From contig SVMZ01000011.1 of assembly GCA_015067185.1 (NCBI GenBank), forward strand, positions 1 through 64,000: a DNA stretch of 64,000 nt, written 5' to 3'. Source of the stretch: Oscillospiraceae bacterium (GTDB lineage Bacteria; Bacillota; Clostridia; Oscillospirales; Ruminococcaceae). Both the position numbers and the translations under genes were made by a program. The notes under the pieces are model-generated. The model was not told the origin of the DNA. It made no database searches and saw only the letters and a program-made list of their open reading frames with translations. Within the stretch, counting starts at the first letter, position 1. Each line of letters opens with the position of its first letter. Positions 57,904 through 64,000 of the stretch are shown in pieces.

Positions 57904-60600
57904 TTATGCCATTGCGTTAATACTTTCCAGAATCTTGGCAAGCTTATCCTGAGCAGCTGCCAGCTTTACCTTTTCGGCTTCAACAACCTTTTCGGGAGCC
58001 TTGGCAACAAATTTCTCGTTGGAGAGCTTTCCGCTGATCATTGCGATATCCTTCTCAACGGCTTCCTTCTCACGGGAGAGACGTGCAAGCTCTTTTTCTT
58101 TATCAACCAGTTCTGCCATGGGGATAGCCATCTTTGCGGCGGCAGTGATGATCTGAACGGCGCCTTCCAAAGAGGGCAGTGTACCTACGATAACCTCGGA
58201 TGCGGATGCCAGCTGTTTGATATACTCGCTGCCTGCCTTGAAGTCATCAGCGTACTCGGTTTCGATATAGAGGCTGGTCTTCTTGGAGGGCGGCACGTTC
58301 ATCTCAGCGCGGCGCATACGAACACTTGCAATTGCCTCCATGATGCGGCTGAAAGCGGCTTCATCAGCGGCAAAGTTGAGCTCATCGCTGTAAACAGGCC
58401 AGGGAGAAACCATGATGCTGTCGCCTTCGTGGGGCATTGCCTGCCAAACTTCCTCTGTGATGAAGGGCATAAAGGGATGGAGCAGCTTCATGGCACCGTT
58501 CATGACATAGACAAGAACGCGCTGTGCTGTGTTGGCGGATTCGCCTTCCTCTTTCATTCTTGTCTTGGAGAGCTCGATATACCAGTCGCAAACTACACTC
58601 CAGACGAAGTCGTAGATCTTTGCGGAGGCAACACCCAGCTCAAAGCGGTCAAGATTATCGGTAACCTCTTTTACAAGGGTGTTGAACTTGCTGAGAACCC
58701 ATTTATCCTCGATGCGGAGTTTTTCGAGAGCAGGAAGACCCAGCTCAAGTTCTTCGGGAAGATTCATGAGAATGAAACGGCTTGCGTTCCAGATTTTGTT
58801 GGCAAAGTTGCGTGCAGCCTTAACCTTGTCGTCGGAGTAACGCATATCGTTGCCGGGGCTGTTGCCGTTGGCAAGCATAAAGCGGAGAGCATCTGCGCCG
58901 TACTGGTCTACAACCTCCAGAGGATCGATGCCGTTGCCAAGAGATTTGGACATCTTTCTGCCCTGGGAGTCACGGACAAGACCGTGAATAAGCACGGTGG
59001 AGAAGGGCTTTGTACCGGTCCACTCCAAAGCGGAGAATATCATTCTGGATACCCAGAAGGTTATGATATCGTAGCCGGTGACAAGGGTATCGGTAGGATA
59101 GAAATATTTGAGATCCTCGGTGTCGTTGGGCCAGCCCAAAGTGGAGAAGGGCCACAATGCAGAGGAGAACCATGTATCAAGCGTATCGGGATCCTGAACC
59201 ATTTTGCCGCCGCACTTGGGACAGACATCGGGTGCTTCCAGAGAAACAACAGTTTCACCGCAGCTGTCATTTTCGCAATAGTAGGCAGGAATTCTGTGTC
59301 CCCACCAGAGCTGACGGGAGATACACCAGTCGCGGATGTTCTCCATCCAATGGAAATAGTTTTTCTCAAAACGCTCGGGAACAAACTTGATGTCGCCGTT
59401 GCGTACAGCTTCGATAGCCGGCTTTGCAAGGGGTTCCATCTTTACAAACCACTGTTTGGAAACCATGGGCTCAATAACGTGGTGGCAACGATAGCAGGTA
59501 CCGACGTTGTGCATAAGGGGCTCAACCTCTTTGAGCAGTCCTGCAGCCTCAAGGTCTGCAAGGATGGCAGCTCTTGCCTGTGCGGTGGTCATGCCGGCAT
59601 ATTTTCCGCAGTCAAGAACTTCGGGTTCGCCTACTGCGGCAGCGCCGCTGTTGATGAGCTTTTCAGCAAGAGCCTTATCCTCTGCGCCTGTCATTTTGCC
59701 GTCGTAGGTGAACACACGCACCATGGGCAGGTTGTGACGCTGACCGACTTCGTAGTCGTTGGGGTCATGTGCGGGGGTGATTTTAACAACACCTGTTCCC
59801 TTTGTCATATCGGCGTGCTCGTCGCAGACAATGGGGATTTCCTTGTTTATCAAGGGGAGAATTACGTGGCATCCGTGGAGATGTGCATATCTGGGGTCTT
59901 CGGCGTTGATGGCAACGGCAGTATCGCCCAGCATGGTCTCGGGACGGGTGGTTGCAAGCTCCAGCATTTCGCCGGTTTCCTTGACGGGATAGAGGATGTG
60001 ATAGAAGTTACCCTGCTGATCTTCATATTCAACCTCTGCGTCGGAGATAGAGGTCATGCAGGTTGTGCACCAGTTGACCATTCTGTTTCCGCGATAGATG
60101 AGTCCCTTTTCATAGAGCTTCATAAATACGGTCTGAACAGCCTCGCTGCAGCCCTCATCAAGAGTGAAGCGCTCACGTTCCCAGTCACAGGAAGAGCCCA
60201 GCTTTTTGAGCTGCTGAATAATTCTGCCGCCGTACTGTTTACGCCAGTCCCAAGCTCTCTCAAGGAACCCTTCACGACCGATATCATCCTTGGTCAGGCC
60301 TTCTTTGGCCATTGCCGCAACGATTTTTGCCTCGGTTGCAATGGATGCGTGGTCGGTACCGGGGAGCCAGAGAGCCTCTCTGCCCTGCATTCTTCTGAAA
60401 CGGATGAGGATATCCTGCAGGGTGTTGTCCAGGGCGTGTCCCATATGGAGTTGTCCTGTAATGTTGGGGGGCGGAATTACTATTGTATAAGGTGTTTTAT
60501 CAGGGTTAACGTTTGCGTGAAAATAGTTTTTGTCAAGCCAGAATTTATAAGTGCGATCTTCAACAATCTTGGGATCGTAAGCCTTATCAAGCTGTCTCAT
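57904..60600 (-). CDS. valS: ValS, valyl-tRNA synthetase
   Basis: Class I aminoacyl-tRNA synthetase of 898 residues. The HIGH motif is HMGH near residue 52 in ITGQLHMGHALDNTLQ; the KMSKS motif is in RDSQGRKMSKSLGNGIDPLE around residue 530. The editing (CP1) domain has ATTRPETMLGDTAVAIN, and a zinc-type CxxC cluster is visible in APDVCPKCGGKM. The C-terminal coiled-coil tRNA arm (LVDKEKELARLSREKEAVEK) is typical of ValS. No T-box is present in the 107 bases upstream, unlike many Clostridial valS genes; pduL is upstream and separated by a hairpin. Confidence 0.97.
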   Translation of the reverse strand: MRQLDKAYDPKIVEDRTYKFWLDKNYFHANVNPDKTPYTIVIPPPNITGQLHMGHALDNTLQDILIRFRRMQGREALWLPGTDHASIATEAKIVAAMAKEGLTKDDIGREGFLERAWDWRKQYGGRIIQQLKKLGSSCDWERERFTLDEGCSEAVQTVFMKLYEKGLIYRGNRMVNWCTTCMTSISDAEVEYEDQQGNFYHILYPVKETGEMLELATTRPETMLGDTAVAINAEDPRYAHLHGCHVILPLINKEIPIVCDEHADMTKGTGVVKITPAHDPNDYEVGQRHNLPMVRVFTYDGKMTGAEDKALAEKLINSGAAAVGEPEVLDCGKYAGMTTAQARAAILADLEAAGLLKEVEPLMHNVGTCYRCHHVIEPMVSKQWFVKMEPLAKPAIEAVRNGDIKFVPERFEKNYFHWMENIRDWCISRQLWWGHRIPAYYCENDSCGETVVSLEAPDVCPKCGGKMVQDPDTLDTWFSSALWPFSTLGWPNDTEDLKYFYPTDTLVTGYDIITFWVSRMIFSALEWTGTKPFSTVLIHGLVRDSQGRKMSKSLGNGIDPLEVVDQYGADALRFMLANGNSPGNDMRYSDDKVKAARNFANKIWNASRFILMNLPEELELGLPALEKLRIEDKWVLSKFNTLVKEVTDNLDRFELGVASAKIYDFVWSVVCDWYIELSKTRMKEEGESANTAQRVLVYVMNGAMKLLHPFMPFITEEVWQAMPHEGDSIMVSPWPVYSDELNFAADEAAFSRIMEAIASVRMRRAEMNVPPSKKTSLYIETEYADDFKAGSEYIKQLASASEVIVGTLPSLEGAVQIITAAAKMAIPMAELVDKEKELARLSREKEAVEKDIAMISGKLSNEKFVAKAPEKVVEAEKVKLAAAQDKLAKILESINAMA

Positions 60601-60653
60601 AATACGCCTTCCTTTCCTATAGGATTTGCGGAAACTTTCCGCTTTATGAAAAT

Positions 60654-60683
60654 GACCGCCGAAATCGGATCATGTCGGCGGTC
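60654..60683 (-). terminator. Hairpin between pduL and valS
   Basis: Nine-base-pair GC-rich stem GACCGCCGA (60654-60662) with its complement at 60675-60683; on the minus strand it is followed by CATTTTCAT rather than a clean T run, so termination may be partial. A second small stem (GCGG...CCGC) lies at about 60628-60642 before valS. Confidence 0.55.
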
Positions 60684-60707
60684 GTAATAGATACTGAGCT
60701 AAACGGA

Positions 60708-61286
60708 TCAGAGTTCGACGATCTCGCCGTATACTTCTCCTGCGCAACCAGCAGCGTTAGCTTCGTCGGTATCGATGTGCATAGCAAGAGCGAACTTATC
60801 GCTTACACGTACAACAACATCACCAAAGATGAGCTCACGGCCGTTTCCACCGACCTTAACTGCTACGATCTGGTTGTCCTTGACACCGAGACGCTCTGCG
60901 TCAGCGGGAGTCATGTGAATGTGGCGCTTCGCAACGATAACGCCCTCAGAAATCTCTACTTCGCCGCAGGGTCCAACAAGCTTGCAGGGTGCGCTGCCAG
61001 CTACGTCACCGGACTCACGAACGGGAGCGGTTACGCCCAGAGTTCTTGCGTCTGTGAAGGAAACCTCTACCTGAGCAGCTTTACGAGCCGGTCCGAGGAT
61101 AGAGATGTTGGGAATGGTCTTCTTGGGTCCGACAACATCAAGACGCTCTGTTGCAGCGAACTGTCCCGGCTGGGAGAGATCCTTCTTGTTGTGCATAACA
61201 GCATCAGCGCCGAAGAGGATCTTGAACTGCTCCTCGGTTACGTGGATGTGGCGGGCGGATGTTTCAACGATAAATTTTTCAGCCAT
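60708..61286 (-). CDS. PduL-type phosphate acyltransferase
   Basis: Zinc-dependent phosphotransacylase that exchanges acyl-CoA and acyl-phosphate, unrelated to Pta. The 192-residue protein has two repeated beta-barrel domains with the histidine metal sites ETSARHIHVTEEQF (N-terminal), IVAKRHIHMTPADAERL (middle) and ALAMHIDTDEANAAG (C-terminal). Length corresponds to the housekeeping form without the N-terminal encapsulation peptide of microcompartment PduL, and no microcompartment shell genes are nearby, so it is probably the cell's general acetate/CoA enzyme. Own promoter. Confidence 0.9.
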   Translation of the reverse strand: MAEKFIVETSARHIHVTEEQFKILFGADAVMHNKKDLSQPGQFAATERLDVVGPKKTIPNISILGPARKAAQVEVSFTDARTLGVTAPVRESGDVAGSAPCKLVGPCGEVEISEGVIVAKRHIHMTPADAERLGVKDNQIVAVKVGGNGRELIFGDVVVRVSDKFALAMHIDTDEANAAGCAGEVYGEIVEL

Positions 61287-61324
61287 TTTTCATACTCCTG
61301 TCAATATAAAATCCCTAATTAAAT

Positions 61325-61353
61325 ATTTTATACCATTTCCTCGTAATATTCAA
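61325..61353 (-). promoter_or_regulatory. Promoter of the pduL gene
   Basis: Minus strand TTGAAT (61348-61353), 17 bases, TAAAAT (61325-61330), 38 bases before the ATG. Between it and the kinase stop at 61450 only a weak GATGATAT/ATATCATC hairpin is seen. Confidence 0.7.
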
Positions 61354-61449
61354 GTATTTCAGGAAATTTTCTCGGGTAGACACAAATTTTTTTCATTAAA
61401 AGAGAAATATCCGTGCAAATGCTGGATGATATTTTGTTTTCCGCTGATA

Positions 61450-62505
61450 TCATCTCAGAATCATCTCAAAATATCTATCCTCCATGGGAATCCATTCATT
61501 CACAAAACGCTTCAGCATTTCCTCGCCGTCCCTCTGCCGTATGCGTTTTAACCTCTCCTGATAATCCTCTTTCAGAATGACAGACAGATCGTAGCGTTCT
61601 TTATACCGGGGATGCAGACTGTAAACCCCTTCCACGACAGTGAGCGGTTTGGGAGAAACCGTTACGCTTCCCCCCAGTTCCATATGCCAGCATTCAAAGG
61701 GACGGTAGGAGAACGTCTTCCCTGAAGCAATTCCCTCCAACACCTCTGATTCCAGACGCTCGTAGTCGATATTTCCTCCCGCTTCAGCAAACCGTTCGGG
61801 GGTGCGCTGATGTTTCTGAAGAAAAAAGTCGTCGGTGTGGAACACATTGCAGTTTTCTTTTCCGTAGGTTTTCTGTATCAGCGCGGCAAGAGAACTTTTT
61901 CCTGTTCCGCTGCCGCCATCAACGGCAAGCAGACACGTTCCATTTTCTGCAAGAACTTTATCAATATCCGCGAACAGCATAAAATGCTGTGCAAACCGTT
62001 CATCCAGTACCCGGTAAGCGGGAAAAAATGCCTGTCTATACTGTTCCGTATGGCTCTTTGGCGGATATCCCTCTTTTTGGTATTCGGCAAGAACAGCGGT
62101 AATATCACCGTAAGGCAGTTCCCCGCTTTTACACAATGACTGCAGCAAGGAGAGTTTCTCTTCAAAGCTCTCAACGCTGCCTGTTCTCACCTCTGCTGTG
62201 GCGGCAAACATCCCATTGACCGTTGCCAGCACCGGCTTTTTTTCTGCTGCTTTCAATGCCGGTAAATTCAGTCTTACAATTCTGTTCCCGATTGTTTCAA
62301 ACAATTCTTGTTCCGGCATAGGGGCTGCTTTATCATACTCTTCCTGCAGCCGCGTCAAAGCAAGCTTGCGGTCGGCTATCAGATGTCCACCCGCAAACTC
62401 GTTCTGGTAAATCAGTTTAATAAGGTCCTGCACGTCGACAGGACCTTTTTTTGAAGCTTCTTTTGTTAAAACTCTTTTGAGTTCGCTATGTATTTTTTCA
62501 GTCAT
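61450..62505 (-). CDS. P-loop kinase, uridine-kinase-like C-terminal domain
   Basis: A 351-residue two-part protein. The C-terminal part (about 190-351) is a P-loop kinase like uridine kinase/phosphoribulokinase: Walker A in VDGGSGTGKSSLAALIQKTY, FHTDDFFLQKHQRTPERFAE with the catalytic Asp pair, VVEGVYSLHPRY, and a lid arginine cluster ERLKRIRQRDG. The N-terminal part (1-185, KLIYQNEFAGGHLIADRKLA) is a conserved-looking region of unknown function. It overlaps the ECF S-component gene by eight bases (ATGACTGA), so the kinase probably traps the imported compound by phosphorylation; which nucleoside or vitamin is not known. Confidence 0.8.
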   Translation of the reverse strand: MTEKIHSELKRVLTKEASKKGPVDVQDLIKLIYQNEFAGGHLIADRKLALTRLQEEYDKAAPMPEQELFETIGNRIVRLNLPALKAAEKKPVLATVNGMFAATAEVRTGSVESFEEKLSLLQSLCKSGELPYGDITAVLAEYQKEGYPPKSHTEQYRQAFFPAYRVLDERFAQHFMLFADIDKVLAENGTCLLAVDGGSGTGKSSLAALIQKTYGKENCNVFHTDDFFLQKHQRTPERFAEAGGNIDYERLESEVLEGIASGKTFSYRPFECWHMELGGSVTVSPKPLTVVEGVYSLHPRYKERYDLSVILKEDYQERLKRIRQRDGEEMLKRFVNEWIPMEDRYFEMILR

Positions 62506-63034
62506 TGACCATAAACCCTGCCTTTTTCAGCAACATCACAATCGGAGGGACGATTACAATCTGCAGGATGATTCCCGGTACAGCATTCAGTACGGCACCT
62601 GCCATAAATATACCCCAGGTAAACTCGCCACCGCTTATAAGCATCAGCACCCATGTCACAATACCCCAAACGATTCTTCCCAATACCATTGCAACAATCA
62701 GTTCAGCATATATCATCCAGTTTCTCTTCGGAAATCTCGCATACAGCAGACCGCAAACCACACCATATGCCGCCAGTTCAAATGCCATGGCAATGGCGGT
62801 AGGGAACATAGGGGGCATAGTCATAATCAAACTTCTGAGCAGCGGGGCAATCACGCCCACCGCAAGCCCCCAAGGCCAACCGCAGGCAAAACCGCAGATC
62901 ATTACCGGCAGATGCATCGGCAGCAGCATACTCCCCACCTGAGGGATCTGTCCCGTCAAAAACGGCAGAAGAAAGGCTACTGCAAGCATCAAACCGGAAA
63001 AAACAATCTTTCTGACAACAAAATTTTTTCTCAT
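62498..63034 (-). CDS. ECF transporter substrate-binding (S) component
   Basis: A 178-residue membrane protein with five or six helices, of the energy-coupling-factor S-component type. Family stretches are MRKNFVVRKIVFSGLMLAVA at the start, QVGSMLLPMHLPVMICGFAC, GVIAPLLRSLIMTMPPMFP and AIAMAFELAAYGVVCGLLY, a pattern known from several vitamin S components; specificity is not evident. ATG 63034 has GGAGG upstream; a 16-codon extension has none. The ATPase and T components are not in this window and are presumably shared. Controlled by the leader at 63051-63184, and translationally coupled to the kinase. Confidence 0.85.
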   Translation of the reverse strand: MRKNFVVRKIVFSGLMLAVAFLLPFLTGQIPQVGSMLLPMHLPVMICGFACGWPWGLAVGVIAPLLRSLIMTMPPMFPTAIAMAFELAAYGVVCGLLYARFPKRNWMIYAELIVAMVLGRIVWGIVTWVLMLISGGEFTWGIFMAGAVLNAVPGIILQIVIVPPIVMLLKKAGFMVND

Positions 63035-63050
63035 AAAAAGACCTCCATTC

Positions 63051-63184
63051 AAACAAAAAGCCACCAAGACGAAAGCCCCCACTGTTGCGGGAACTTTTGA
63101 CGCCTTTGTGGCATCGCTGCATGAAGTCAGGTGTGCATTCGATTCAATTTCATTTTGGTTTGTTTTCCGGCTTGTGCCGATGTT
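63051..63184 (-). ncRNA. Structured leader with intrinsic terminator, candidate riboswitch
   Basis: The transcript from the promoter at 63191 carries about 150 bases before the S-component ATG. In minus order: hairpin CGGC-ACAA-GCCG (63168-63179); imperfect stem ATCG..TGCA/TGCA..CGAT (63113-63143); then directly a long hairpin (63060-63112) with outer arms GCCAC and GTGGC and inner stem AAAGTTCCC/GGGGGCTTT, followed by TTTTTGTTTG. The last is an intrinsic terminator only about 15 bases before the GGAGG. I do not recognise a known class. In the gene-free region 63035-63477 the remaining part, 63221-63385, shows nothing. Confidence 0.6.
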
Positions 63185-63190
63185 GTTTTT

Positions 63191-63220
63191 ATTATATCAT
63201 ACCGTCTGCTTCTCTGTCAA
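63191..63220 (-). promoter_or_regulatory. Promoter of the ECF S-component/kinase operon
   Basis: Minus strand TTGACA (63215-63220), 18 bases, TATAAT (63191-63196). Both hexamers are perfect consensus, as often for genes controlled by leader termination. Confidence 0.85.
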
Positions 63221-63385
63221 TTCTTCTCTTTCATTTTGTTTTTTGCGGCACACATGCTCCCAAAAAGAAATACATATACACATTTCACCCCGCATTTCTT
63301 ACGTTTTTTCTTCGAAACGGCACCGCTTAAACTTTACCTGAAGGAGATTTCCACTTTCTTTTTAGGTATCTGGCTGTTCCCTACT

Positions 63386-63433
63386 AAAAAAGCCAACCGC
63401 TTAACCGGTAATTGGATACCGTCTGCGGTTGGC
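63386..63433 (-). terminator. Terminator of the decarboxylase operon
   Basis: Nine-base-pair stem GCCAACCGC (63425-63433 in complement) and GCGGTTGGC (63392-63400 in complement), with an inner CGGTA/TACCG stem, then TTTTTT on the minus strand. It follows the gamma-subunit stop by about 45 bases. Confidence 0.88.
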
Positions 63434-63477
63434 AAATCAACTTTAAATATCTCTTGTCTGTAGCTTGCAAGTCATTC

Positions 63478-63627
63478 TTACTGGTTATTATCGTCTTTCT
63501 TATTCGCTGTCACCTTGTTGAGCACAACCGTTACCAGCACGACCAATCCGATTACAATAAAAATTCCCAGCATGCCGAGACCCATATATTCAAGATTTTC
63601 CACAAAAGCCATAGGATTAATATTCAT
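63478..63627 (-). CDS. Sodium-pump decarboxylase gamma subunit (OadG type)
   Basis: A 49-residue single-span membrane protein: N-terminal stretch FVENLEYMGLGMLG, a hydrophobic helix (GIFIVIGLVVLVTVVL) and a charged tail NKVTANKKDDNNQ. This layout is that of the gamma subunit of oxaloacetate or methylmalonyl-CoA decarboxylase, which anchors and assembles the biotin-dependent complex. The ATG at 63627 has GGAGG upstream; an alternative ATG lies six bases earlier in a different relation to the site. It begins 13 bases after the beta-subunit stop, and the usual partners are alpha and biotin-carrier genes elsewhere. Confidence 0.85.
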   Translation of the reverse strand: MNINPMAFVENLEYMGLGMLGIFIVIGLVVLVTVVLNKVTANKKDDNNQ

Positions 63628-63640
63628 TTCATTACCTCCG

Positions 63641-64000
63641 TCATCTCAAGAAGAAGTTGAGGATCAGTCCGCCAGCAATAACCGATGCGATCTGGCCAGA
63701 AACGTTGACTCCAATCGAATGCATGAGCAGGAAGTTCTGCGGATCTTCCTTCAGGCCCATCTTATGTACAATTCTGCCGGACATCGGGAAAGCGGAAATA
63801 CCTGCCGCACCGATCATCGGATTGATTTTTTCTTTCAGGAAAAGGTTAAGCAGTTTTGCAAAGAGTACGCCGCCTGCTGTATCAAAGATAAATGCAAACA
63901 GACCAAGACCGAGAATAAGCAGGGTATCCGGCTTAAGGAATTGATCATAGTGCATCTGGGAAGCAATGGTAATTCCGAGGAAGATCGTTATCAGGTTTGC
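63641..64000 (-). CDS. Sodium-translocating decarboxylase beta subunit (partial, C-terminal)
   Basis: C-terminal 119 residues of the membrane beta subunit of a sodium ion-translocating decarboxylase (OadB/MmdB/GcdB type), which couples decarboxylation of carboxybiotin to Na+ export. The frame is open to the window end. Family stretches: LGLGLFAFIFDTAGGVLFAK, INPMIGAAGISAFPMSGRIV with the Asn and Ser residues of the sodium path, and NFLLMHSIGVNVSGQIASVI near the end. The subtype cannot be told without the alpha subunit, so no symbol is given. Confidence 0.93.
   Translation of the reverse strand, partial: ANLITIFLGITIASQMHYDQFLKPDTLLILGLGLFAFIFDTAGGVLFAKLLNLFLKEKINPMIGAAGISAFPMSGRIVHKMGLKEDPQNFLLMHSIGVNVSGQIASVIAGGLILNFFLR

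Noticed and set aside
58429-60687. 752-residue open frame antisense to valS
   Set aside because: A shadow of valS: the sense frame has HMGH, KMSKS and the full ValS domain order, while the antisense product has no recognisable motif or ribosome site.
60601-60707. T-box upstream of valS
   Set aside because: The intergenic region is about 107 bases and contains no T-box core sequence (GGTGGNACCGCG); only two short hairpins are present.
60708-61286. Bacterial microcompartment locus suggested by pduL
   Set aside because: No shell proteins or other pdu/eut genes nearby and no N-terminal encapsulation peptide; more likely a housekeeping phosphotransacylase.
1-64000. CRISPR arrays, tRNA or rRNA genes, insertion sequences, prophage
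   Set aside because: No regularly spaced repeats, no cloverleaf or rRNA sequence recognised, and no transposase, integrase or phage structural protein among the translated frames. The uncertain fragment at 25426-25568 shows no mobile-element feature.

Overview
The window reads as a chromosomal segment of a Gram-positive anaerobe of the class Clostridia, probably a gut member of the Oscillospiraceae/Ruminococcaceae type. The basis is a Gram-positive PolC replicase, the short HisG plus HisZ form of ATP phosphoribosyltransferase, a tryptophan T-box, an ECF vitamin-transporter S component, a sodium-pump decarboxylase, DUF2325/DUF3793 proteins and many AraC regulators paired with glycosidases. Base composition is moderate and promoters fit the vegetative sigma-A consensus well. 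I saw no rRNA, tRNA, CRISPR array, insertion sequence or phage module.

Region 1 (1-5860, minus): histidine operon hisZ-G-D-C-B-H-A, tightly packed, behind one strong promoter; hisA is cut by the window edge. Region 2 (5945-16846, minus): essential operon pyrH-frr-uppS-cdsA-dxr-rseP-ispG-polC, linking nucleotide supply, ribosome recycling, isoprenoid and phospholipid synthesis, regulated proteolysis and replication, from one promoter upstream of pyrH. Region 3 (16970-20952, plus): a membrane GT2 glycosyltransferase, a secreted protein with a C-terminal membrane or wall anchor, and a cytoplasmic SGNH esterase.

Region 4 (21034-46138) is accessory: a Gfo/Idh/MocA oxidoreductase, a membrane XRE regulator, GH36-like and GH106-like glycosidases, a pyridoxal kinase, a MATE transporter, a UroD-family protein, a glutaminase-like protein, GH172, an M28 peptidase and four AraC-type regulators, several divergent from enzyme genes. 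No sugar transporter genes are present here. Embedded in it are a metal-regulon-like operon (DUF2325, DUF3793, flavodoxin) behind three related inverted repeats, and an ECF sigma/anti-sigma/lipoprotein operon. The most unusual gene encodes a sialidase-like beta-propeller fused to an AraC DNA-binding domain (44474-46138).

Region 5 (46165-64000) returns to metabolism: trpB under a Trp T-box, with a tiny Trp-containing ORF between the T-box terminator and trpB; a metF-metH operon with a 19-codon ORF overlapping metH; a D-2-hydroxyacid dehydrogenase; a large protein of unknown function; a PLP enzyme of the aluminium-resistance family; a radical SAM protein with a CBM9-like protein; valS; pduL; an ECF S component plus P-loop kinase behind a structured leader ending in an intrinsic terminator; and the gamma and beta subunits of a sodium-translocating decarboxylase, the beta gene cut by the window end.

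Product calls come from reading the translated sequences and recalling family motifs; no database search was run. Promoters and terminators were found by eye.
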